Made by a program: the position numbers and the translations under genes. Below, piece after piece: positions 9,469 to 17,390 of a stretch of DNA of 64,000 nt. The stretch is taken from contig NZ_JARVWS010000002.1 of assembly GCF_029846275.1 (NCBI RefSeq), forward strand, positions 868,001-932,000, written 5' to 3'. The stretch's first letter is position 1; the number at the start of each line of letters is the position of its first letter. The DNA comes from Nocardioides sp. CER19. Lineage in GTDB: Bacteria > Actinomycetota > Actinomycetes > Propionibacteriales > Nocardioidaceae. The notes beneath the pieces are model-generated. The model searched no databases. It was not told where the DNA came from and saw only the letters and a program-made list of their open reading frames with translations.

Positions 9469-9622
9469 CCTTGAGTGCGTCACCGAGGGCGCCCGCCTCG
9501 TCGGCGTTCAGCTCGACCACCAAGCGGCCACCGCCTTCCAGAGGAACGCGCATCACGATGCCGCGCCCTTCCTTGGTGACCTCCAGCGGACCGTCTCCCG
9601 TCCGCGGCTTCATCGCCGCCAT
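9455..9622 (-). CDS. DUF3117 small conserved actinobacterial protein
   Basis: 55 aa, starting MAAMKPRTGDGPLEVTKEGR and ending ALGDALKDVVG. It matches from memory the highly conserved DUF3117 family (Rv1211-like), whose function is unknown. A GAAGAGG ribosome-binding site precedes the ATG at 9622. It is too short for routine ORF cut-offs but is convincing by sequence, by a promoter (9685-9711) and by coupling to pepA. The family is nearly invariant, so a core role is likely but unproven. Confidence 0.92.
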   Translation of the reverse strand: MAAMKPRTGDGPLEVTKEGRGIVMRVPLEGGGRLVVELNADEAGALGDALKDVVG

Positions 9623-9684
9623 GCGGCACCTCTTCCCTCTGTGGCGTCACGTGGATCCTCACGGTCCCACTGGTTGCGGGAGTC

Positions 9685-9711
9685 ATTATCCCCCATCGAA
9701 CGGGTTGCCAA
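9685..9711 (-). promoter_or_regulatory. predicted sigma-70-type promoter for DUF3117-pepA
   Basis: On the minus strand TTGGCA (9711-9706) and GATAAT (9690-9685) are separated by 15 bp, the best consensus-like pair I see in this window. Transcription would start about 55 nt before the DUF3117 ATG. The spacer is slightly short. Confidence 0.55.
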
Positions 9712-9723
9712 TCCACAGGCTCC

Positions 9724-10473
9724 TCAGCGGTGCGCGTGGAAGAGCCGCAGCAGGCGACGGACGACCGGCCCGCGGAGCTCCCGCCGGGACGGATTCCGGC
9801 CGAACTCGGCGGTCACGGCCTGGCCCGCGAAGTGCTTGTTGAACCACATGGTCATGGTCCCGTGGCAGCCGCCGTTGCAGCTGAAGCGCTTCACCGGCAG
9901 GCGCAGCGCGGTGGCCAGCCGGCGGGAGAACGCCGGGTGCTTGGTCAGCGTGTCGACGCCGTGCAGCGGCTGGTGGAAGCTGACGACGTAGGCGGGGCGC
10001 ACCTTGCCGAGGAAGCCCATCATCGCCCGCGTCTCCGGCTCGGAGGCGGGCGCGCTGCCTGAGTTGTAGCGGCCGCCGACGCGGCGCCACCCCGTGGGGT
10101 AGTTGCGGTTGAGGTCGACGCCGTGGCCGTTCTGGCGGGTGCCGTGCGCCTTCCCGTCGGGGTTGTAGGTCGGCACCACCCACAGGTCGACCCCGCGCAC
10201 GGGCCGGCCGTCGCGCAGCGAGGTGAGGATGTTGGCGACCTTCGACTCGTCGCCGTGCATGGTCGAGATCAGCACGACCTTCGTGGCGCCCGGAGTGCCG
10301 AGGTGCCAGGCGCGGATCGGCCGCCCCTGCGCGGAATGGCCGATCACGCTGACGCCGAGCACGCCGGGTCGACGTGCGCTGGCGTGAGCCGGCGCGCCGA
10401 CGCCGAGCAGACCGAGGGAGAGACCGAGGGCAAGACCGAGGGGGAGGAGGAGGGCGAGGGCGGCACGGCGCAT
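9724..10473 (-). CDS. secreted M14-family zinc carboxypeptidase
   Basis: 249 aa with an N-terminal signal peptide ending near AHA (residue about 31). The zinc-binding HGDE (HxxE) motif is followed by PTYNPDG and GVDLNRNYP. A later His (VSFHQPLHG) and Glu in VTAEFGRN complete the M14 pattern, so the active site looks intact. It probably trims peptides outside the membrane, possibly wall peptides; the substrate is unknown. The leucine/glycine-rich signal region is coded by short imperfect direct repeats (about 10395-10450). It is followed upstream by a membrane protein on the same strand. Confidence 0.85.
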   Translation of the reverse strand: MRRAALALLLPLGLALGLSLGLLGVGAPAHASARRPGVLGVSVIGHSAQGRPIRAWHLGTPGATKVVLISTMHGDESKVANILTSLRDGRPVRGVDLWVVPTYNPDGKAHGTRQNGHGVDLNRNYPTGWRRVGGRYNSGSAPASEPETRAMMGFLGKVRPAYVVSFHQPLHGVDTLTKHPAFSRRLATALRLPVKRFSCNGGCHGTMTMWFNKHFAGQAVTAEFGRNPSRRELRGPVVRRLLRLFHAHR

Positions 10474-10495
10474 GGCATCGACTCCGGATCGGTGA

Positions 10496-10906
10496 TCAAA
10501 CGAGGCTGAACGCGTAGGCCCAGGTGAGCCAGAGGACGCCCAGGAGCGTCCCGACGTGGGCGAGGACCGACAGCCAGGGCGAGCCGGTCCACGTGTCGGC
10601 GGCGTCCACGGTGTCGGCGGCGCGCTTGCCGCGGCTGCGGCTGGGCAACCAGCGGAACAGGAGCATGAGCCCGGTGGCGGTCATCATCCACCAGAAGGCG
10701 AGCGCGATCACTCCGACCAGTGCCCCGCCGAGGAACGAGTCCTCCGGGAAGACGAGGAACAGCAGCCAGAGCACCACGGCGATCGTGCCGGCGGCGGTGT
10801 GCACCGCGAGCGGCCAGCCGGCGTGGCTGCGCCGCAGGCGCAGCCGGGTGAGGAGCACGGCAAGCGCGCCCAGAGCAGTCAGGACGTACGCGACGATCAC
10901 AGACAC
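10496..10906 (-). CDS. four-helix membrane protein, function unknown
   Basis: 136 aa. Hydrophobic helices lie at about residues 3-22, 31-53, 60-84 and 113-134, with a charged loop (PSRSRGKRAADTVDAADTW) before the last. There is no conserved catalytic motif. It lies 22 nt upstream of the carboxypeptidase and just downstream of the DivIVA-like gene on the same strand, so it could be in one transcript. I do not recognise the family. Confidence 0.65.
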   Translation of the reverse strand: MSVIVAYVLTALGALAVLLTRLRLRRSHAGWPLAVHTAAGTIAVVLWLLFLVFPEDSFLGGALVGVIALAFWWMMTATGLMLLFRWLPSRSRGKRAADTVDAADTWTGSPWLSVLAHVGTLLGVLWLTWAYAFSLV

Positions 10907-10920
10907 GAGGCGTCATGTTC

Positions 10921-11259
10921 CTATGTCGACGGCGGGTCGACAAGGTGCGCGGCGTCCGAGATCCCGTGCGTGGAGCCGGTCTCCGTCTCGTCGGAGCCCT
11001 CCGCGGACGCGGTTCCCGACGACTCGAGCTCGGCGCCCAGGCGGGTGAGCAGGGCGTCGACCTCGGACATCCGGTAGCCGCGCAGGGCCACCGAGAAGCG
11101 CACCTTCCGGAGATCGGCGGCTGTGAGCGGACGGTCGGCCGGCACCAGGGCGTCGGGGCGGTCGTCGTACGCCGGCTCCATCGGCTCGCCGCGCCCGGCG
11201 GCCACGACCGCGACGCCGCCGAGAACGATCACGACGACGATCGCGAACACCCACATCAT
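10921..11259 (-). CDS. small DivIVA-domain-like membrane protein
   Basis: 112 aa, beginning MMWVFAIVVVIVLGG: one N-terminal membrane helix, then a segment about 50-90 with LTAADLRKVRFSVALRGYRM and SEVDALLTRLGAELE. This is the DivIVA-like motif (F...RGY...VD.FL) seen in Wag31-type domains. The ATG overlaps the stop of the LOG gene (ATGA). DivIVA domains mark curved membrane or septal sites, but this short protein lacks the long coiled coil, so a scaffold role is only inferred. Confidence 0.75.
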   Translation of the reverse strand: MMWVFAIVVVIVLGGVAVVAAGRGEPMEPAYDDRPDALVPADRPLTAADLRKVRFSVALRGYRMSEVDALLTRLGAELESSGTASAEGSDETETGSTHGISDAAHLVDPPST

Positions 11260-11981
11260 CGGGCGTCCCGGGCCTTCACCATGAGCTCGACCATCTCGTC
11301 GACGTCGTCGGTGAGCGTCAGCATGGCGATGTCGCTCTCCTTGATGCGCGCGTCGGAGAGCATCGACTGGCTCATCCAGTCGATCAGCCCGCGCCAGTGT
11401 TCGACGCCCATGAGGACGATCGGGAACTGGGTGATCTTCTGCGTCTGGACGAGCGTCATCGCCTCGAAGAGCTCGTCGAGGGTGCCCAGACCGCCGGGCA
11501 GCACGACGTAGCCCTGGGCGTACTTCACGAACATCGTCTTGCGGACGAAGAAGTAGCGGAAGTTGAGGCCGAAGGTGATGTAGGGGTTGAGGCTCGCCTC
11601 CCACGGCAGCTCGATGCCGAGCCCGATGCTCTGGCCGCCCGCCTCGGCGGCGCCCTTGTTGGCGGCCTCCATGGCGCCCGGGCCACCTCCGGTGATGACG
11701 GCGAAGCCGGCGTCGGCGAGGGCGGCGCCCACCTTCACGCCCATCTCGTACGCCGGGTTGTCGACCGGCGTCCGGGCCGACCCGAACACCGAGATCGCCG
11801 GGCCGATCTCGGCGAGGTCGTTGAAGCCCTCGACGAACTCGGCCTGGATCTTGAGCACCCGCCAGGGATCCGTGTGCACCCAGTCGCCGGTGCCGCGGCT
11901 GTCGAGCAGCCGCTGGTCGTTGGTGCTTCCCTCGGGGCGGTTCTCCGTCGGTCGGGGGCCGCTTCCGGTGCGTCGCGTCAT
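11256..11981 (-). CDS. LOG-family (TIGR00730) nucleotide phosphoribohydrolase
   Basis: 241 aa. The Rossmann-like LOG motifs are clear: GGGPGAMEAANKGA and PGGLGTLDELFE. Members cleave cytokinin riboside 5'-monophosphates to free bases and ribose-5-phosphate; bacterial substrates are often simply AMP-like nucleotides. The start ATG at 11981 lies 12 nt after the dapE stop. Gene order dapE-LOG-DivIVA-like suggests one transcript. The mycobacterial counterpart from memory is Rv1205. Confidence 0.88.
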   Translation of the reverse strand: MTRRTGSGPRPTENRPEGSTNDQRLLDSRGTGDWVHTDPWRVLKIQAEFVEGFNDLAEIGPAISVFGSARTPVDNPAYEMGVKVGAALADAGFAVITGGGPGAMEAANKGAAEAGGQSIGLGIELPWEASLNPYITFGLNFRYFFVRKTMFVKYAQGYVVLPGGLGTLDELFEAMTLVQTQKITQFPIVLMGVEHWRGLIDWMSQSMLSDARIKESDIAMLTLTDDVDEMVELMVKARDAR

Positions 11982-11993
11982 GGGTGTCCTGTC

Positions 11994-13058
11994 CTAGTCG
12001 CGGGCGAGCCACTCTCGGAGGACCCGCTCACAGTGCTCGATCTCCGAGACTGCCACGTGCTCGTCCTGCTTGTGGGCGAAGGTCGGGTCGCCGGGCCCGA
12101 AGTTGACCGCCGGCACGCCCAGCGTCGTGAACCGGGCGACGTCGGTCCAGCCGAACTTCGGCCCGACCTGCCCGCCGACGGCCTCGACGAACTCCTTCGC
12201 CGCGGGCCGGTCGAGCCCCGGCAGGGCGCCGGGCGCCGAGTCGGTCACCGTCACGTCGTAGCCGTCGAAGAACTCCCGCACGAACGCGAGCGCCTCCTCC
12301 TCGCTGCGGTCAGGTGCGAAGCGGTAGTTGACCGTCACGACGCACTCGTCGGGGATGACGTTGCCGGCGACGCCGCCGGAGACGAGGACGGCGTTGAGTC
12401 CCTCGTGGTAGGTCAGCCCGTCGATGACCGGCTCTCGTGCCTCGTAGGCCTCGAGGCGGCGGAGCACCTCGCCGGCGGCGTGGATCGCGTTGACACCCAT
12501 CCAGCTGCGGGCCGAGTGCGCCCGCTCGCCGGAGGTCCTGACCTCGACGCGGAGCGTGCCCTGGCAGCCGGCCTCCACGCCGGCGTTCGAGGGCTCCATG
12601 AGGATCGCGAAGTCGGCCGCCAGCAGCTCGGGGTTCGACTGGGAGAGCTTGTTGAGCCCGTTGCGCGCGGCGTCGACCTCCTCCGCCTCGTAGAGCACGT
12701 AGGTCACGTCGCGCACGGGCCGCTCCAGGGTCGCGGCGAGCCGCAGGATGACGGCGTCGCCGCCCTTCATGTCGCAGCTGCCGAGGCCGTGCAGGATGCC
12801 GTCCTCCAGCCGGCCCGGCAGGTTTTCGTTGACCGGCACCGTGTCGAGGTGGCCGGCGAGCACGACCCGCTCGCTCAGCCCGTACGTCGTCCGGGCGACG
12901 ATCGTGTGGCCGAACCGCTCGACCGTCAGGTGGGGGAGCGCCCGCAGCGCGCCCTCGACGGCGTCGGCGATCGGTCCCTCGTCTCCGCTCACCGACTCGA
13001 TGTCGACGAGTCGCTGGGTGAGGGTGACGACGTCGGTCGTCAGGTCGAGAGGGGCCAT
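11994..13058 (-). CDS. dapE: succinyl-diaminopimelate desuccinylase
   Basis: 354 aa. M20-family zinc hydrolase converting N-succinyl-LL-diaminopimelate to LL-diaminopimelate in the lysine and wall-precursor pathway. Metal ligands are visible in VLAGHLDTVPVNE (His, Asp), GSCDMKGGDAV, YEAEEVDAARNG (Glu-Glu) and FGPGDPTFAHKQDEHV (His). The ATG at 13058 is chosen for its GGGAG ribosome-binding site; another ATG at 13082 is in frame but lacks one. It follows an O-methyltransferase gene 36 nt upstream. Confidence 0.94.
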   Translation of the reverse strand: MAPLDLTTDVVTLTQRLVDIESVSGDEGPIADAVEGALRALPHLTVERFGHTIVARTTYGLSERVVLAGHLDTVPVNENLPGRLEDGILHGLGSCDMKGGDAVILRLAATLERPVRDVTYVLYEAEEVDAARNGLNKLSQSNPELLAADFAILMEPSNAGVEAGCQGTLRVEVRTSGERAHSARSWMGVNAIHAAGEVLRRLEAYEAREPVIDGLTYHEGLNAVLVSGGVAGNVIPDECVVTVNYRFAPDRSEEEALAFVREFFDGYDVTVTDSAPGALPGLDRPAAKEFVEAVGGQVGPKFGWTDVARFTTLGVPAVNFGPGDPTFAHKQDEHVAVSEIEHCERVLREWLARD

Positions 13059-13094
13059 GCGGCCAGTCTCCCAAAGCGCCATGGCGGAGCGGCG

Positions 13095-13748
13095 TCAGCC
13101 CTCGGGGGTCCACTCCTTCTTGGCGACGAGCAGCCCGTCGCCGACTGGGAGCAGGAGCGGGAGCAGCCCGTCGTGGTTGGCGATGGCGCGGCCGAGGTCG
13201 CGGATGACCGTGGTCTCCTCGTCGCGGCGCGACGGGTCGGCGACCCGGTCGTGCCACAGGGCGTTGTCGAACGCGACGACGCCGCCGGGGCGCAGCAGCC
13301 GCAGCGCCTCGGTGAGGTAGTCGCCGTACTCCCGCTTGTCGGCGTCGACGAACACCAGGTCGTAGTGGCCGTCCGTGAGGCGGGGCAGGACGTCGAGCGC
13401 GGAGCCGGAGATGGTGCGGGCGCGCTGGGTCGGGATGCCGGCCTCGGTGAACGTCTGCCGCGCGAGCCGCTGGTGCTCGGTCTCGATGTCGACGGTGGTG
13501 AGCACGCCGTCGGCGCGCATGCCGCGGAGCAGCCACAGCCCGGAGACACCGGTGCCCGTGCCGACCTCGACCACGGCGCGGGCGTCGAGGACGGCGGCGA
13601 GGAAGCGCAGCGCGGCGCCCCCGCCGGGGCCGATGGGGACGACACCGACCTCGGCCGCGCGCGCCCGGGCCGCGGCCAGGATCTCGTCCTCGGACACGAA
13701 TTCCTCGGCGTAGGTCCAGCTCGCGGCGTTGATCGGCTCCGTGGTCAC
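13095..13748 (-). CDS. class I SAM-dependent O-methyltransferase
   Basis: 217 aa of the caffeoyl-CoA-O-methyltransferase-like type. The SAM-binding motif is VVEVGTGTGVSGLWLLRGM, followed by LVFVDADKREYGDYL (Asp and Lys near the metal/catalytic site) and GVVAFDNALW. The true substrate is unknown. It is divergent from sigE (gap 138 nt), the same arrangement as Rv1220c beside sigE in mycobacteria (from memory). Confidence 0.9.
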   Translation of the reverse strand: MTTEPINAASWTYAEEFVSEDEILAAARARAAEVGVVPIGPGGGAALRFLAAVLDARAVVEVGTGTGVSGLWLLRGMRADGVLTTVDIETEHQRLARQTFTEAGIPTQRARTISGSALDVLPRLTDGHYDLVFVDADKREYGDYLTEALRLLRPGGVVAFDNALWHDRVADPSRRDEETTVIRDLGRAIANHDGLLPLLLPVGDGLLVAKKEWTPEG

Positions 13749-13820
13749 GGGAGAAACCTAACGCGATCCGCCGGACGGGCGCGGAACGAAACCCGGCCGC
13801 GCGGCGTTTGAACAGTCGAC

Positions 13821-13861
13821 GACCTCAGGCTGCGCTCAGGATGCGTGCCTAGCCTGAGGTC
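13821..13861 (+). promoter_or_regulatory. repeat-rich operator-like site upstream of sigE
   Basis: CTCAGG occurs at 13824-13829 and 13835-13840, exactly 11 bp apart, as in head-to-tail response-regulator sites. An 11-bp perfect inverted repeat (GACCTCAGGCT at 13821 and AGCCTGAGGTC ending at 13861) encloses them. A TAGCCT -10-like hexamer at 13850-13855 lies in the right half. The MprA box of mycobacteria contains CTCAG (from memory), and sigE is an MprA target. Confidence 0.55.
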
Positions 13862-13886
13862 TCCGCGACAAGAGGGAGCGACCCGC

Positions 13887-14480
13887 ATGGGGAACGAGAC
13901 GACGACCGAACGGCCGGCCGGCGTGCCGACCTGGGACGAGATCGTCGAGCAGCACTCCGACCGCGTGTTCCGGCTGGCCTACCGTCTGACCGGCAACCCG
14001 CACGACGCCGAGGACCTCACGCAGGAGGTCTTCGTGCGGGTGTTCCGGTCGCTGGACTCCTACACGCCCGGGACCTTCGAGGGCTGGCTCCACCGCATCA
14101 CGACGAACCTCTTCCTCGACCAGGCCCGCCGCAAGCAGCGGATCCGCTTCGACGCGCTCTCCGACGAGCGGGCCGACCGGCTGAGCAGCACCCAGCCGAC
14201 GCCTGACCTCGTCTACACCGACCAGCGCTTCGACGACGACGTCGAGCGCGCCCTCCAGGCCCTGCCGCCGGACTTCCGCGCCGCGGTCGTGCTGTGCGAC
14301 GTCGAGGGCCTGACCTACGAGGAGATCGCGGGCATCCTCGGCGCCAAGCTCGGCACCGTCCGCTCGCGCATCCATCGCGGCCGGGCGATGCTGCGCGAGG
14401 CCCTCGCGCACCGCGCGCCCAAGTCCGGGCGGCTGCGCTACTCGGGCCCCAAGGTCCTCGGATTCGGATCCAGAGCATGA
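13887..14480 (+). CDS. sigE: ECF sigma factor SigE (envelope stress)
   Basis: 197 aa. Region 2 ([31 protein letters not shown]) binds core RNA polymerase and the -10 element. Region 4 near the C-terminus ([28 protein letters not shown]) reads the -35 element. The ATG at 13887 follows GAGGGAGCG; a longer frame to 13845 lacks a ribosome-binding site. It is coupled to its anti-sigma by an ATGA overlap. The htrA and divergent methyltransferase neighbours match the mycobacterial SigE locus. Its promoter carries a distinctive repeat (13821-13861). Confidence 0.93.
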   Translation: MGNETTTERPAGVPTWDEIVEQHSDRVFRLAYRLTGNPHDAEDLTQEVFVRVFRSLDSYTPGTFEGWLHRITTNLFLDQARRKQRIRFDALSDERADRLSSTQPTPDLVYTDQRFDDDVERALQALPPDFRAAVVLCDVEGLTYEEIAGILGAKLGTVRSRIHRGRAMLREALAHRAPKSGRLRYSGPKVLGFGSRA

Positions 14481-14941
14481 GCCTCCGGAGCGGCCACCTC
14501 GGCAACCGCACGAGCGCGCTGCTCGACGGTCAGCTGCCCGCCGACGATGCGGAGCGGGCCTGGGCACACGTCCAGCAGTGCCACACCTGCCGTGACCGGG
14601 TCGAGCGCGAGGGCTGGGTCAAGCGCCGCCTCGCCGGCCTGTCCTACGACGCCGGGGCGACTGCCTCCGACCGGCTCAAGGGATCGTTGCTCGGCGCCTC
14701 CGAGCTGACCCCCGGCGAGTGCTTCGTCGGTGTCGACCACCACCGCCGCAACGTCGCCCTCGCCGCCGTCGGCGGCGGTGCCGTCGGGGCGGCCGTGATG
14801 AGCGTGCTGGCCCTCGGTGCCGGACCCGCCTCCGCGCCGACGACCGAGCGGCCCCAGCCGGTCGTGTCGGTCGGCGCGGTATCCGGGGGCGCGACCATCC
14901 CCGTGGGCGTCCACCGGCAGCTCCGACGGCACGCGCCCTGA
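14477..14941 (+). CDS. rseA: RseA-like zinc-associated anti-sigma factor
   Basis: 154 aa, start ATG overlapping the sigE stop. A ZAS-like HxxxCxxC motif is visible (H31, C35, C38), preceded by [18 protein letters not shown]. It should bind SigE and release it under thiol or wall stress. Residues about 93-113 ([20 protein letters not shown]) form a possible membrane helix followed by a short tail. In mycobacteria RseA is phosphorylated and degraded; nothing here proves that. Confidence 0.88.
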   Translation: MSLRSGHLGNRTSALLDGQLPADDAERAWAHVQQCHTCRDRVEREGWVKRRLAGLSYDAGATASDRLKGSLLGASELTPGECFVGVDHHRRNVALAAVGGGAVGAAVMSVLALGAGPASAPTTERPQPVVSVGAVSGGATIPVGVHRQLRRHAP

Positions 14942-15021
14942 GCCCCTCACCGAGCTCTCGCACCTGACCGCGCGGGCGCGGCGGTGTGCGGCCGCTTGGC
15001 GCTCGCCGCCACAATGTCCGG

Positions 15022-16293
15022 GTGAGTGACGAGCAGCCGGACGGCGAGCCCACGCAGCCCCTCGGCTGGAACCAGCCGCCCCCACCCTCGGCTCCGCCGC
15101 CGGCCCGGCCGGACCGCCCCGCCGGTGCGTCGTGGCTTCCTCCCACGAGCCCGCTGCCGCAGACGAGCCCCCAACCGGTGGCTCCGCCGCGCGCTCGGCC
15201 CAGCCGCTGGACGTGGCCGGCGGTCGCCCTGCTCGCGCTTGTCGTCGGCGCCGCGAGCGGCGTCGGCGGTGCCGCGCTGTGGAACCACTACGACGACGAC
15301 AGTCGCCCGTCCTACACCACGATCGGCGCGCTCGGTAGCACGACCGTCAGCCAGGCTCCGATCAAGCCCGGTGATGCCAGCGTCGTCGCCGTCGCCGACG
15401 CGCTGCTGCCGTCGACGGTGCAGATCCAGGCCGAGTACCAAGGCAAGGAGAACGGCGCGACCGGGTCGGGCTTCGTCCTCGACGCCAAGGGCGACATCGT
15501 CACCAACAACCACGTCGTCGCGGACGCCGCGAAGGACGACGGGCCGATCTGGGTCGTCGACACCGACGGCCGGCGTACGAAGGCGACCGTCGTGGGCCGC
15601 AGCCCGGTCTACGACCTCGCGGTCATCAGCGCGCCGAACGCGAAGGGGCTCAAGCCAGCCTCGCTGGGCGCCGCCAAGGCGCTGCGCGTGGGCGAGCAGG
15701 TCGTCGCGATCGGCTCGCCGCTCGGGCTCAGCTCGACGGTCACGTCGGGCATCGTGAGCGCCCTCGACCGGCCGGTGACGACCGGCGACACGGCCGACGA
15801 CACCTCCTACATCAACGCAGTGCAGACCGACGCGGCGATCAACCCGGGCAACTCCGGCGGCCCGCTCGTCAACCTGCTCGGCCAGGTCGTCGGCGTGAAC
15901 TCGGCGATCGCCACGACCGGCGGCATCCAGGACGAGGCGGGCAGCATCGGCGTCGGGTTCGCGATCCCCATCGAGCAGGTCCGTACGACGGCCGCGCAGA
16001 TCCTCGCCACCGGCCAGGCGCGCTACCCGGTGATCGGCGCGAAGGTGCAGACCGCCGACCAGTCGGGCGACGGCGCGGAGATCAGCTCGGTCGACGACGG
16101 CACGCCGGCCGCGAAGGCGGGACTGGAGAAGGGCGACATCGTCACGTCCGTCGACGGTCAGCGGGTCACCGACGGGATCGGCCTGATCGTCGCCATCCGC
16201 ACCCACCAGCCGGGCGAGAAGGTGACGTTCACGGTCAACCACGCCGGCAAGGACCACCAGGTCCGGATCACGCTCGGCGGCCAGGTCGGCTGA
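15022..16293 (+). CDS. htrA: HtrA-like membrane-anchored serine protease with PDZ domain
   Basis: 423 aa from a GTG at 15022; the codon frame extends upstream but lacks a start signal. A Pro-rich cytoplasmic N-terminus is followed by one membrane helix (AVALLALVVGAASGVGGAAL, about residues 67-86). The trypsin-like triad is His164 (NNHVVAD), Asp198 (YDLAVIS) and Ser278 (GNSGGPLV). A PDZ domain follows from about residue 330. It degrades misfolded extracytoplasmic proteins. The operon position after sigE and rseA fits a SigE-induced quality-control protease. Confidence 0.93.
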   Translation: MSDEQPDGEPTQPLGWNQPPPPSAPPPARPDRPAGASWLPPTSPLPQTSPQPVAPPRARPSRWTWPAVALLALVVGAASGVGGAALWNHYDDDSRPSYTTIGALGSTTVSQAPIKPGDASVVAVADALLPSTVQIQAEYQGKENGATGSGFVLDAKGDIVTNNHVVADAAKDDGPIWVVDTDGRRTKATVVGRSPVYDLAVISAPNAKGLKPASLGAAKALRVGEQVVAIGSPLGLSSTVTSGIVSALDRPVTTGDTADDTSYINAVQTDAAINPGNSGGPLVNLLGQVVGVNSAIATTGGIQDEAGSIGVGFAIPIEQVRTTAAQILATGQARYPVIGAKVQTADQSGDGAEISSVDDGTPAAKAGLEKGDIVTSVDGQRVTDGIGLIVAIRTHQPGEKVTFTVNHAGKDHQVRITLGGQVG

Positions 16294-16294
16294 C

Positions 16295-16331
16295 CTACTG
16301 GCGGCCTACGGGGGGCCTACCAGAGGCCTAC
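16295..16331. repeat. four CTAC units with exact 11-bp period
   Basis: CTAC occurs at 16295, 16306, 16317 and 16328, each preceded by G/C-rich bases (mostly GGC), giving an exact 11-bp repeat. On the minus strand this lays TAG triplets in several frames, and the last unit supplies the stop of the BldC-like gene. It lies in the tail-to-tail junction with htrA; its function is unknown. Confidence 0.6.
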
Positions 16332-16567
16332 TGGCTGTCGGTCTCCGTGTCGACGAACGGGTGCTCGGAGACGAACTCCTCGGTCTCCTTGTAGAGCTGC
16401 TGGATGAACTCCTCGAGCCTGCTCGCCTCGACCCGCCACTGACCGCGACCGCCGAGCTTGATGGCGGGCAGCTCGCCGCGCCGCACCAGGGCGTAGACCT
16501 GCGCGCTCGAGGTGTTGAGCAGCTCCGCGACATCGGCCAGCGTCAGGAACCGGGGGGTCTCTGGCAT
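16328..16567 (-). CDS. BldC-like small helix-turn-helix DNA-binding protein
   Basis: 79 aa. Residues about 7-55 form a MerR/excisionase-type winged helix (FLTLADVAELLNTSSAQVYA, then RRGELPAIKLGGRGQWRVEASRL). A C-terminal acidic tail (EFVSEHPFVDTETDSQ) follows. BldC-type proteins are developmental or metabolic regulators in actinobacteria. The name excisionase reflects the fold only; no integrase or att site lies nearby. It converges with htrA, with the 11-bp repeats at the junction, and is divergent from the SAF gene. Confidence 0.85.
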   Translation of the reverse strand: MPETPRFLTLADVAELLNTSSAQVYALVRRGELPAIKLGGRGQWRVEASRLEEFIQQLYKETEEFVSEHPFVDTETDSQ

Positions 16568-16694
16568 GCCGACATGATCCCACCCCCGTGGTCGCGCCGC
16601 CGATCGGCACCCGGGTCCTGTGGACAACCCCTGTCTGGGGGATCCTGTGGAGAGACAGGTGACGCGCACGCCGGGCCGGTCACATGATGTCCTC

Positions 16695-17390
16695 GTGAAT
16701 CTCGGGCTCGACACCTCGACAGTGAGCCGACCCCCGGGTGACGGGCTGTCGGGTGCGCCCGCCGCCCAGCGCCTGCCACGTGCCGGCTGGCGCGACCCAC
16801 GACTGTGGGTCGGTGCCGCCATCGTCGCCGTCTCGGTCGTGGCGGGCGCACGGCTCCTCGCGGCGGCCGACGACACCGTCGCGGTCTGGGTGGCCTCCGG
16901 TGACCTCGCCGCCGGCGCCCCGCTCACGGCGGGCGACCTCGAGCGGCACCAGGTGCGGTTCGCCGACGGCGACGACCTCGACGGCTACTTCCGCGCGAGC
17001 GACCCGCCGCCGGTCGGCGTGCTCCTCCGCGGCGTCGGCTCCGGTGAGCTCGTGCCACGCGCGGCCGTCGGTGCCGCCGGCCAGAACGGGACGGTCCAGG
17101 TGCCGCTCTCGGTCGACCCGGAGCAGGTGCCGCCCTCGGTCGGAGCGGGCAGCGTCGTCGACGTCTACCTGCTCGGTCGCGCCGGCACCCGCGACACGGA
17201 CCCGCCGGGCGACGCGGAGCCGGCCCTCGCGGCAGTGGGGGTCGTCGACGCGCCCGACGTCGAGGACAGCTTCGTCGTGTCCGGCAAGCGGCAGCTGGTG
17301 CTGGCGGTGCCGGAGGACGACGCCCGGCGGTTCTTCGGCCTGCTCGGGGCGAGCGACTCGCCGACCCTCACCGTCGTACGCCGGTCATGA
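16695..17390 (+). CDS. membrane protein with SAF domain
   Basis: 231 aa from a GTG at 16695; the start is not firm. After a basic N-terminus comes one membrane helix (LWVGAAIVAVSVVAGARLLAA), then a SAF-like domain with VWVASGDLAAGAPLTAGDLE and PVGVLLRGVGSGELVPRAAV. SAF domains occur in the CpaB pilus component. No pilin, secretin or TadA gene is seen here. It is 4 nt overlapped with the ATPase downstream. Confidence 0.75.
   Translation: MNLGLDTSTVSRPPGDGLSGAPAAQRLPRAGWRDPRLWVGAAIVAVSVVAGARLLAAADDTVAVWVASGDLAAGAPLTAGDLERHQVRFADGDDLDGYFRASDPPPVGVLLRGVGSGELVPRAAVGAAGQNGTVQVPLSVDPEQVPPSVGAGSVVDVYLLGRAGTRDTDPPGDAEPALAAVGVVDAPDVEDSFVVSGKRQLVLAVPEDDARRFFGLLGASDSPTLTVVRRS

Noticed and set aside
11397-13811. 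804-aa open frame on the plus strand opposite LOG, dapE and the methyltransferase
   Set aside because: Antisense to three well-supported genes; no start signal or domain.
16328-16567. Excisionase-type domain as a sign of a mobile element
   Set aside because: The fold is shared with BldC regulators; no integrase, att repeats or tRNA insertion site nearby.
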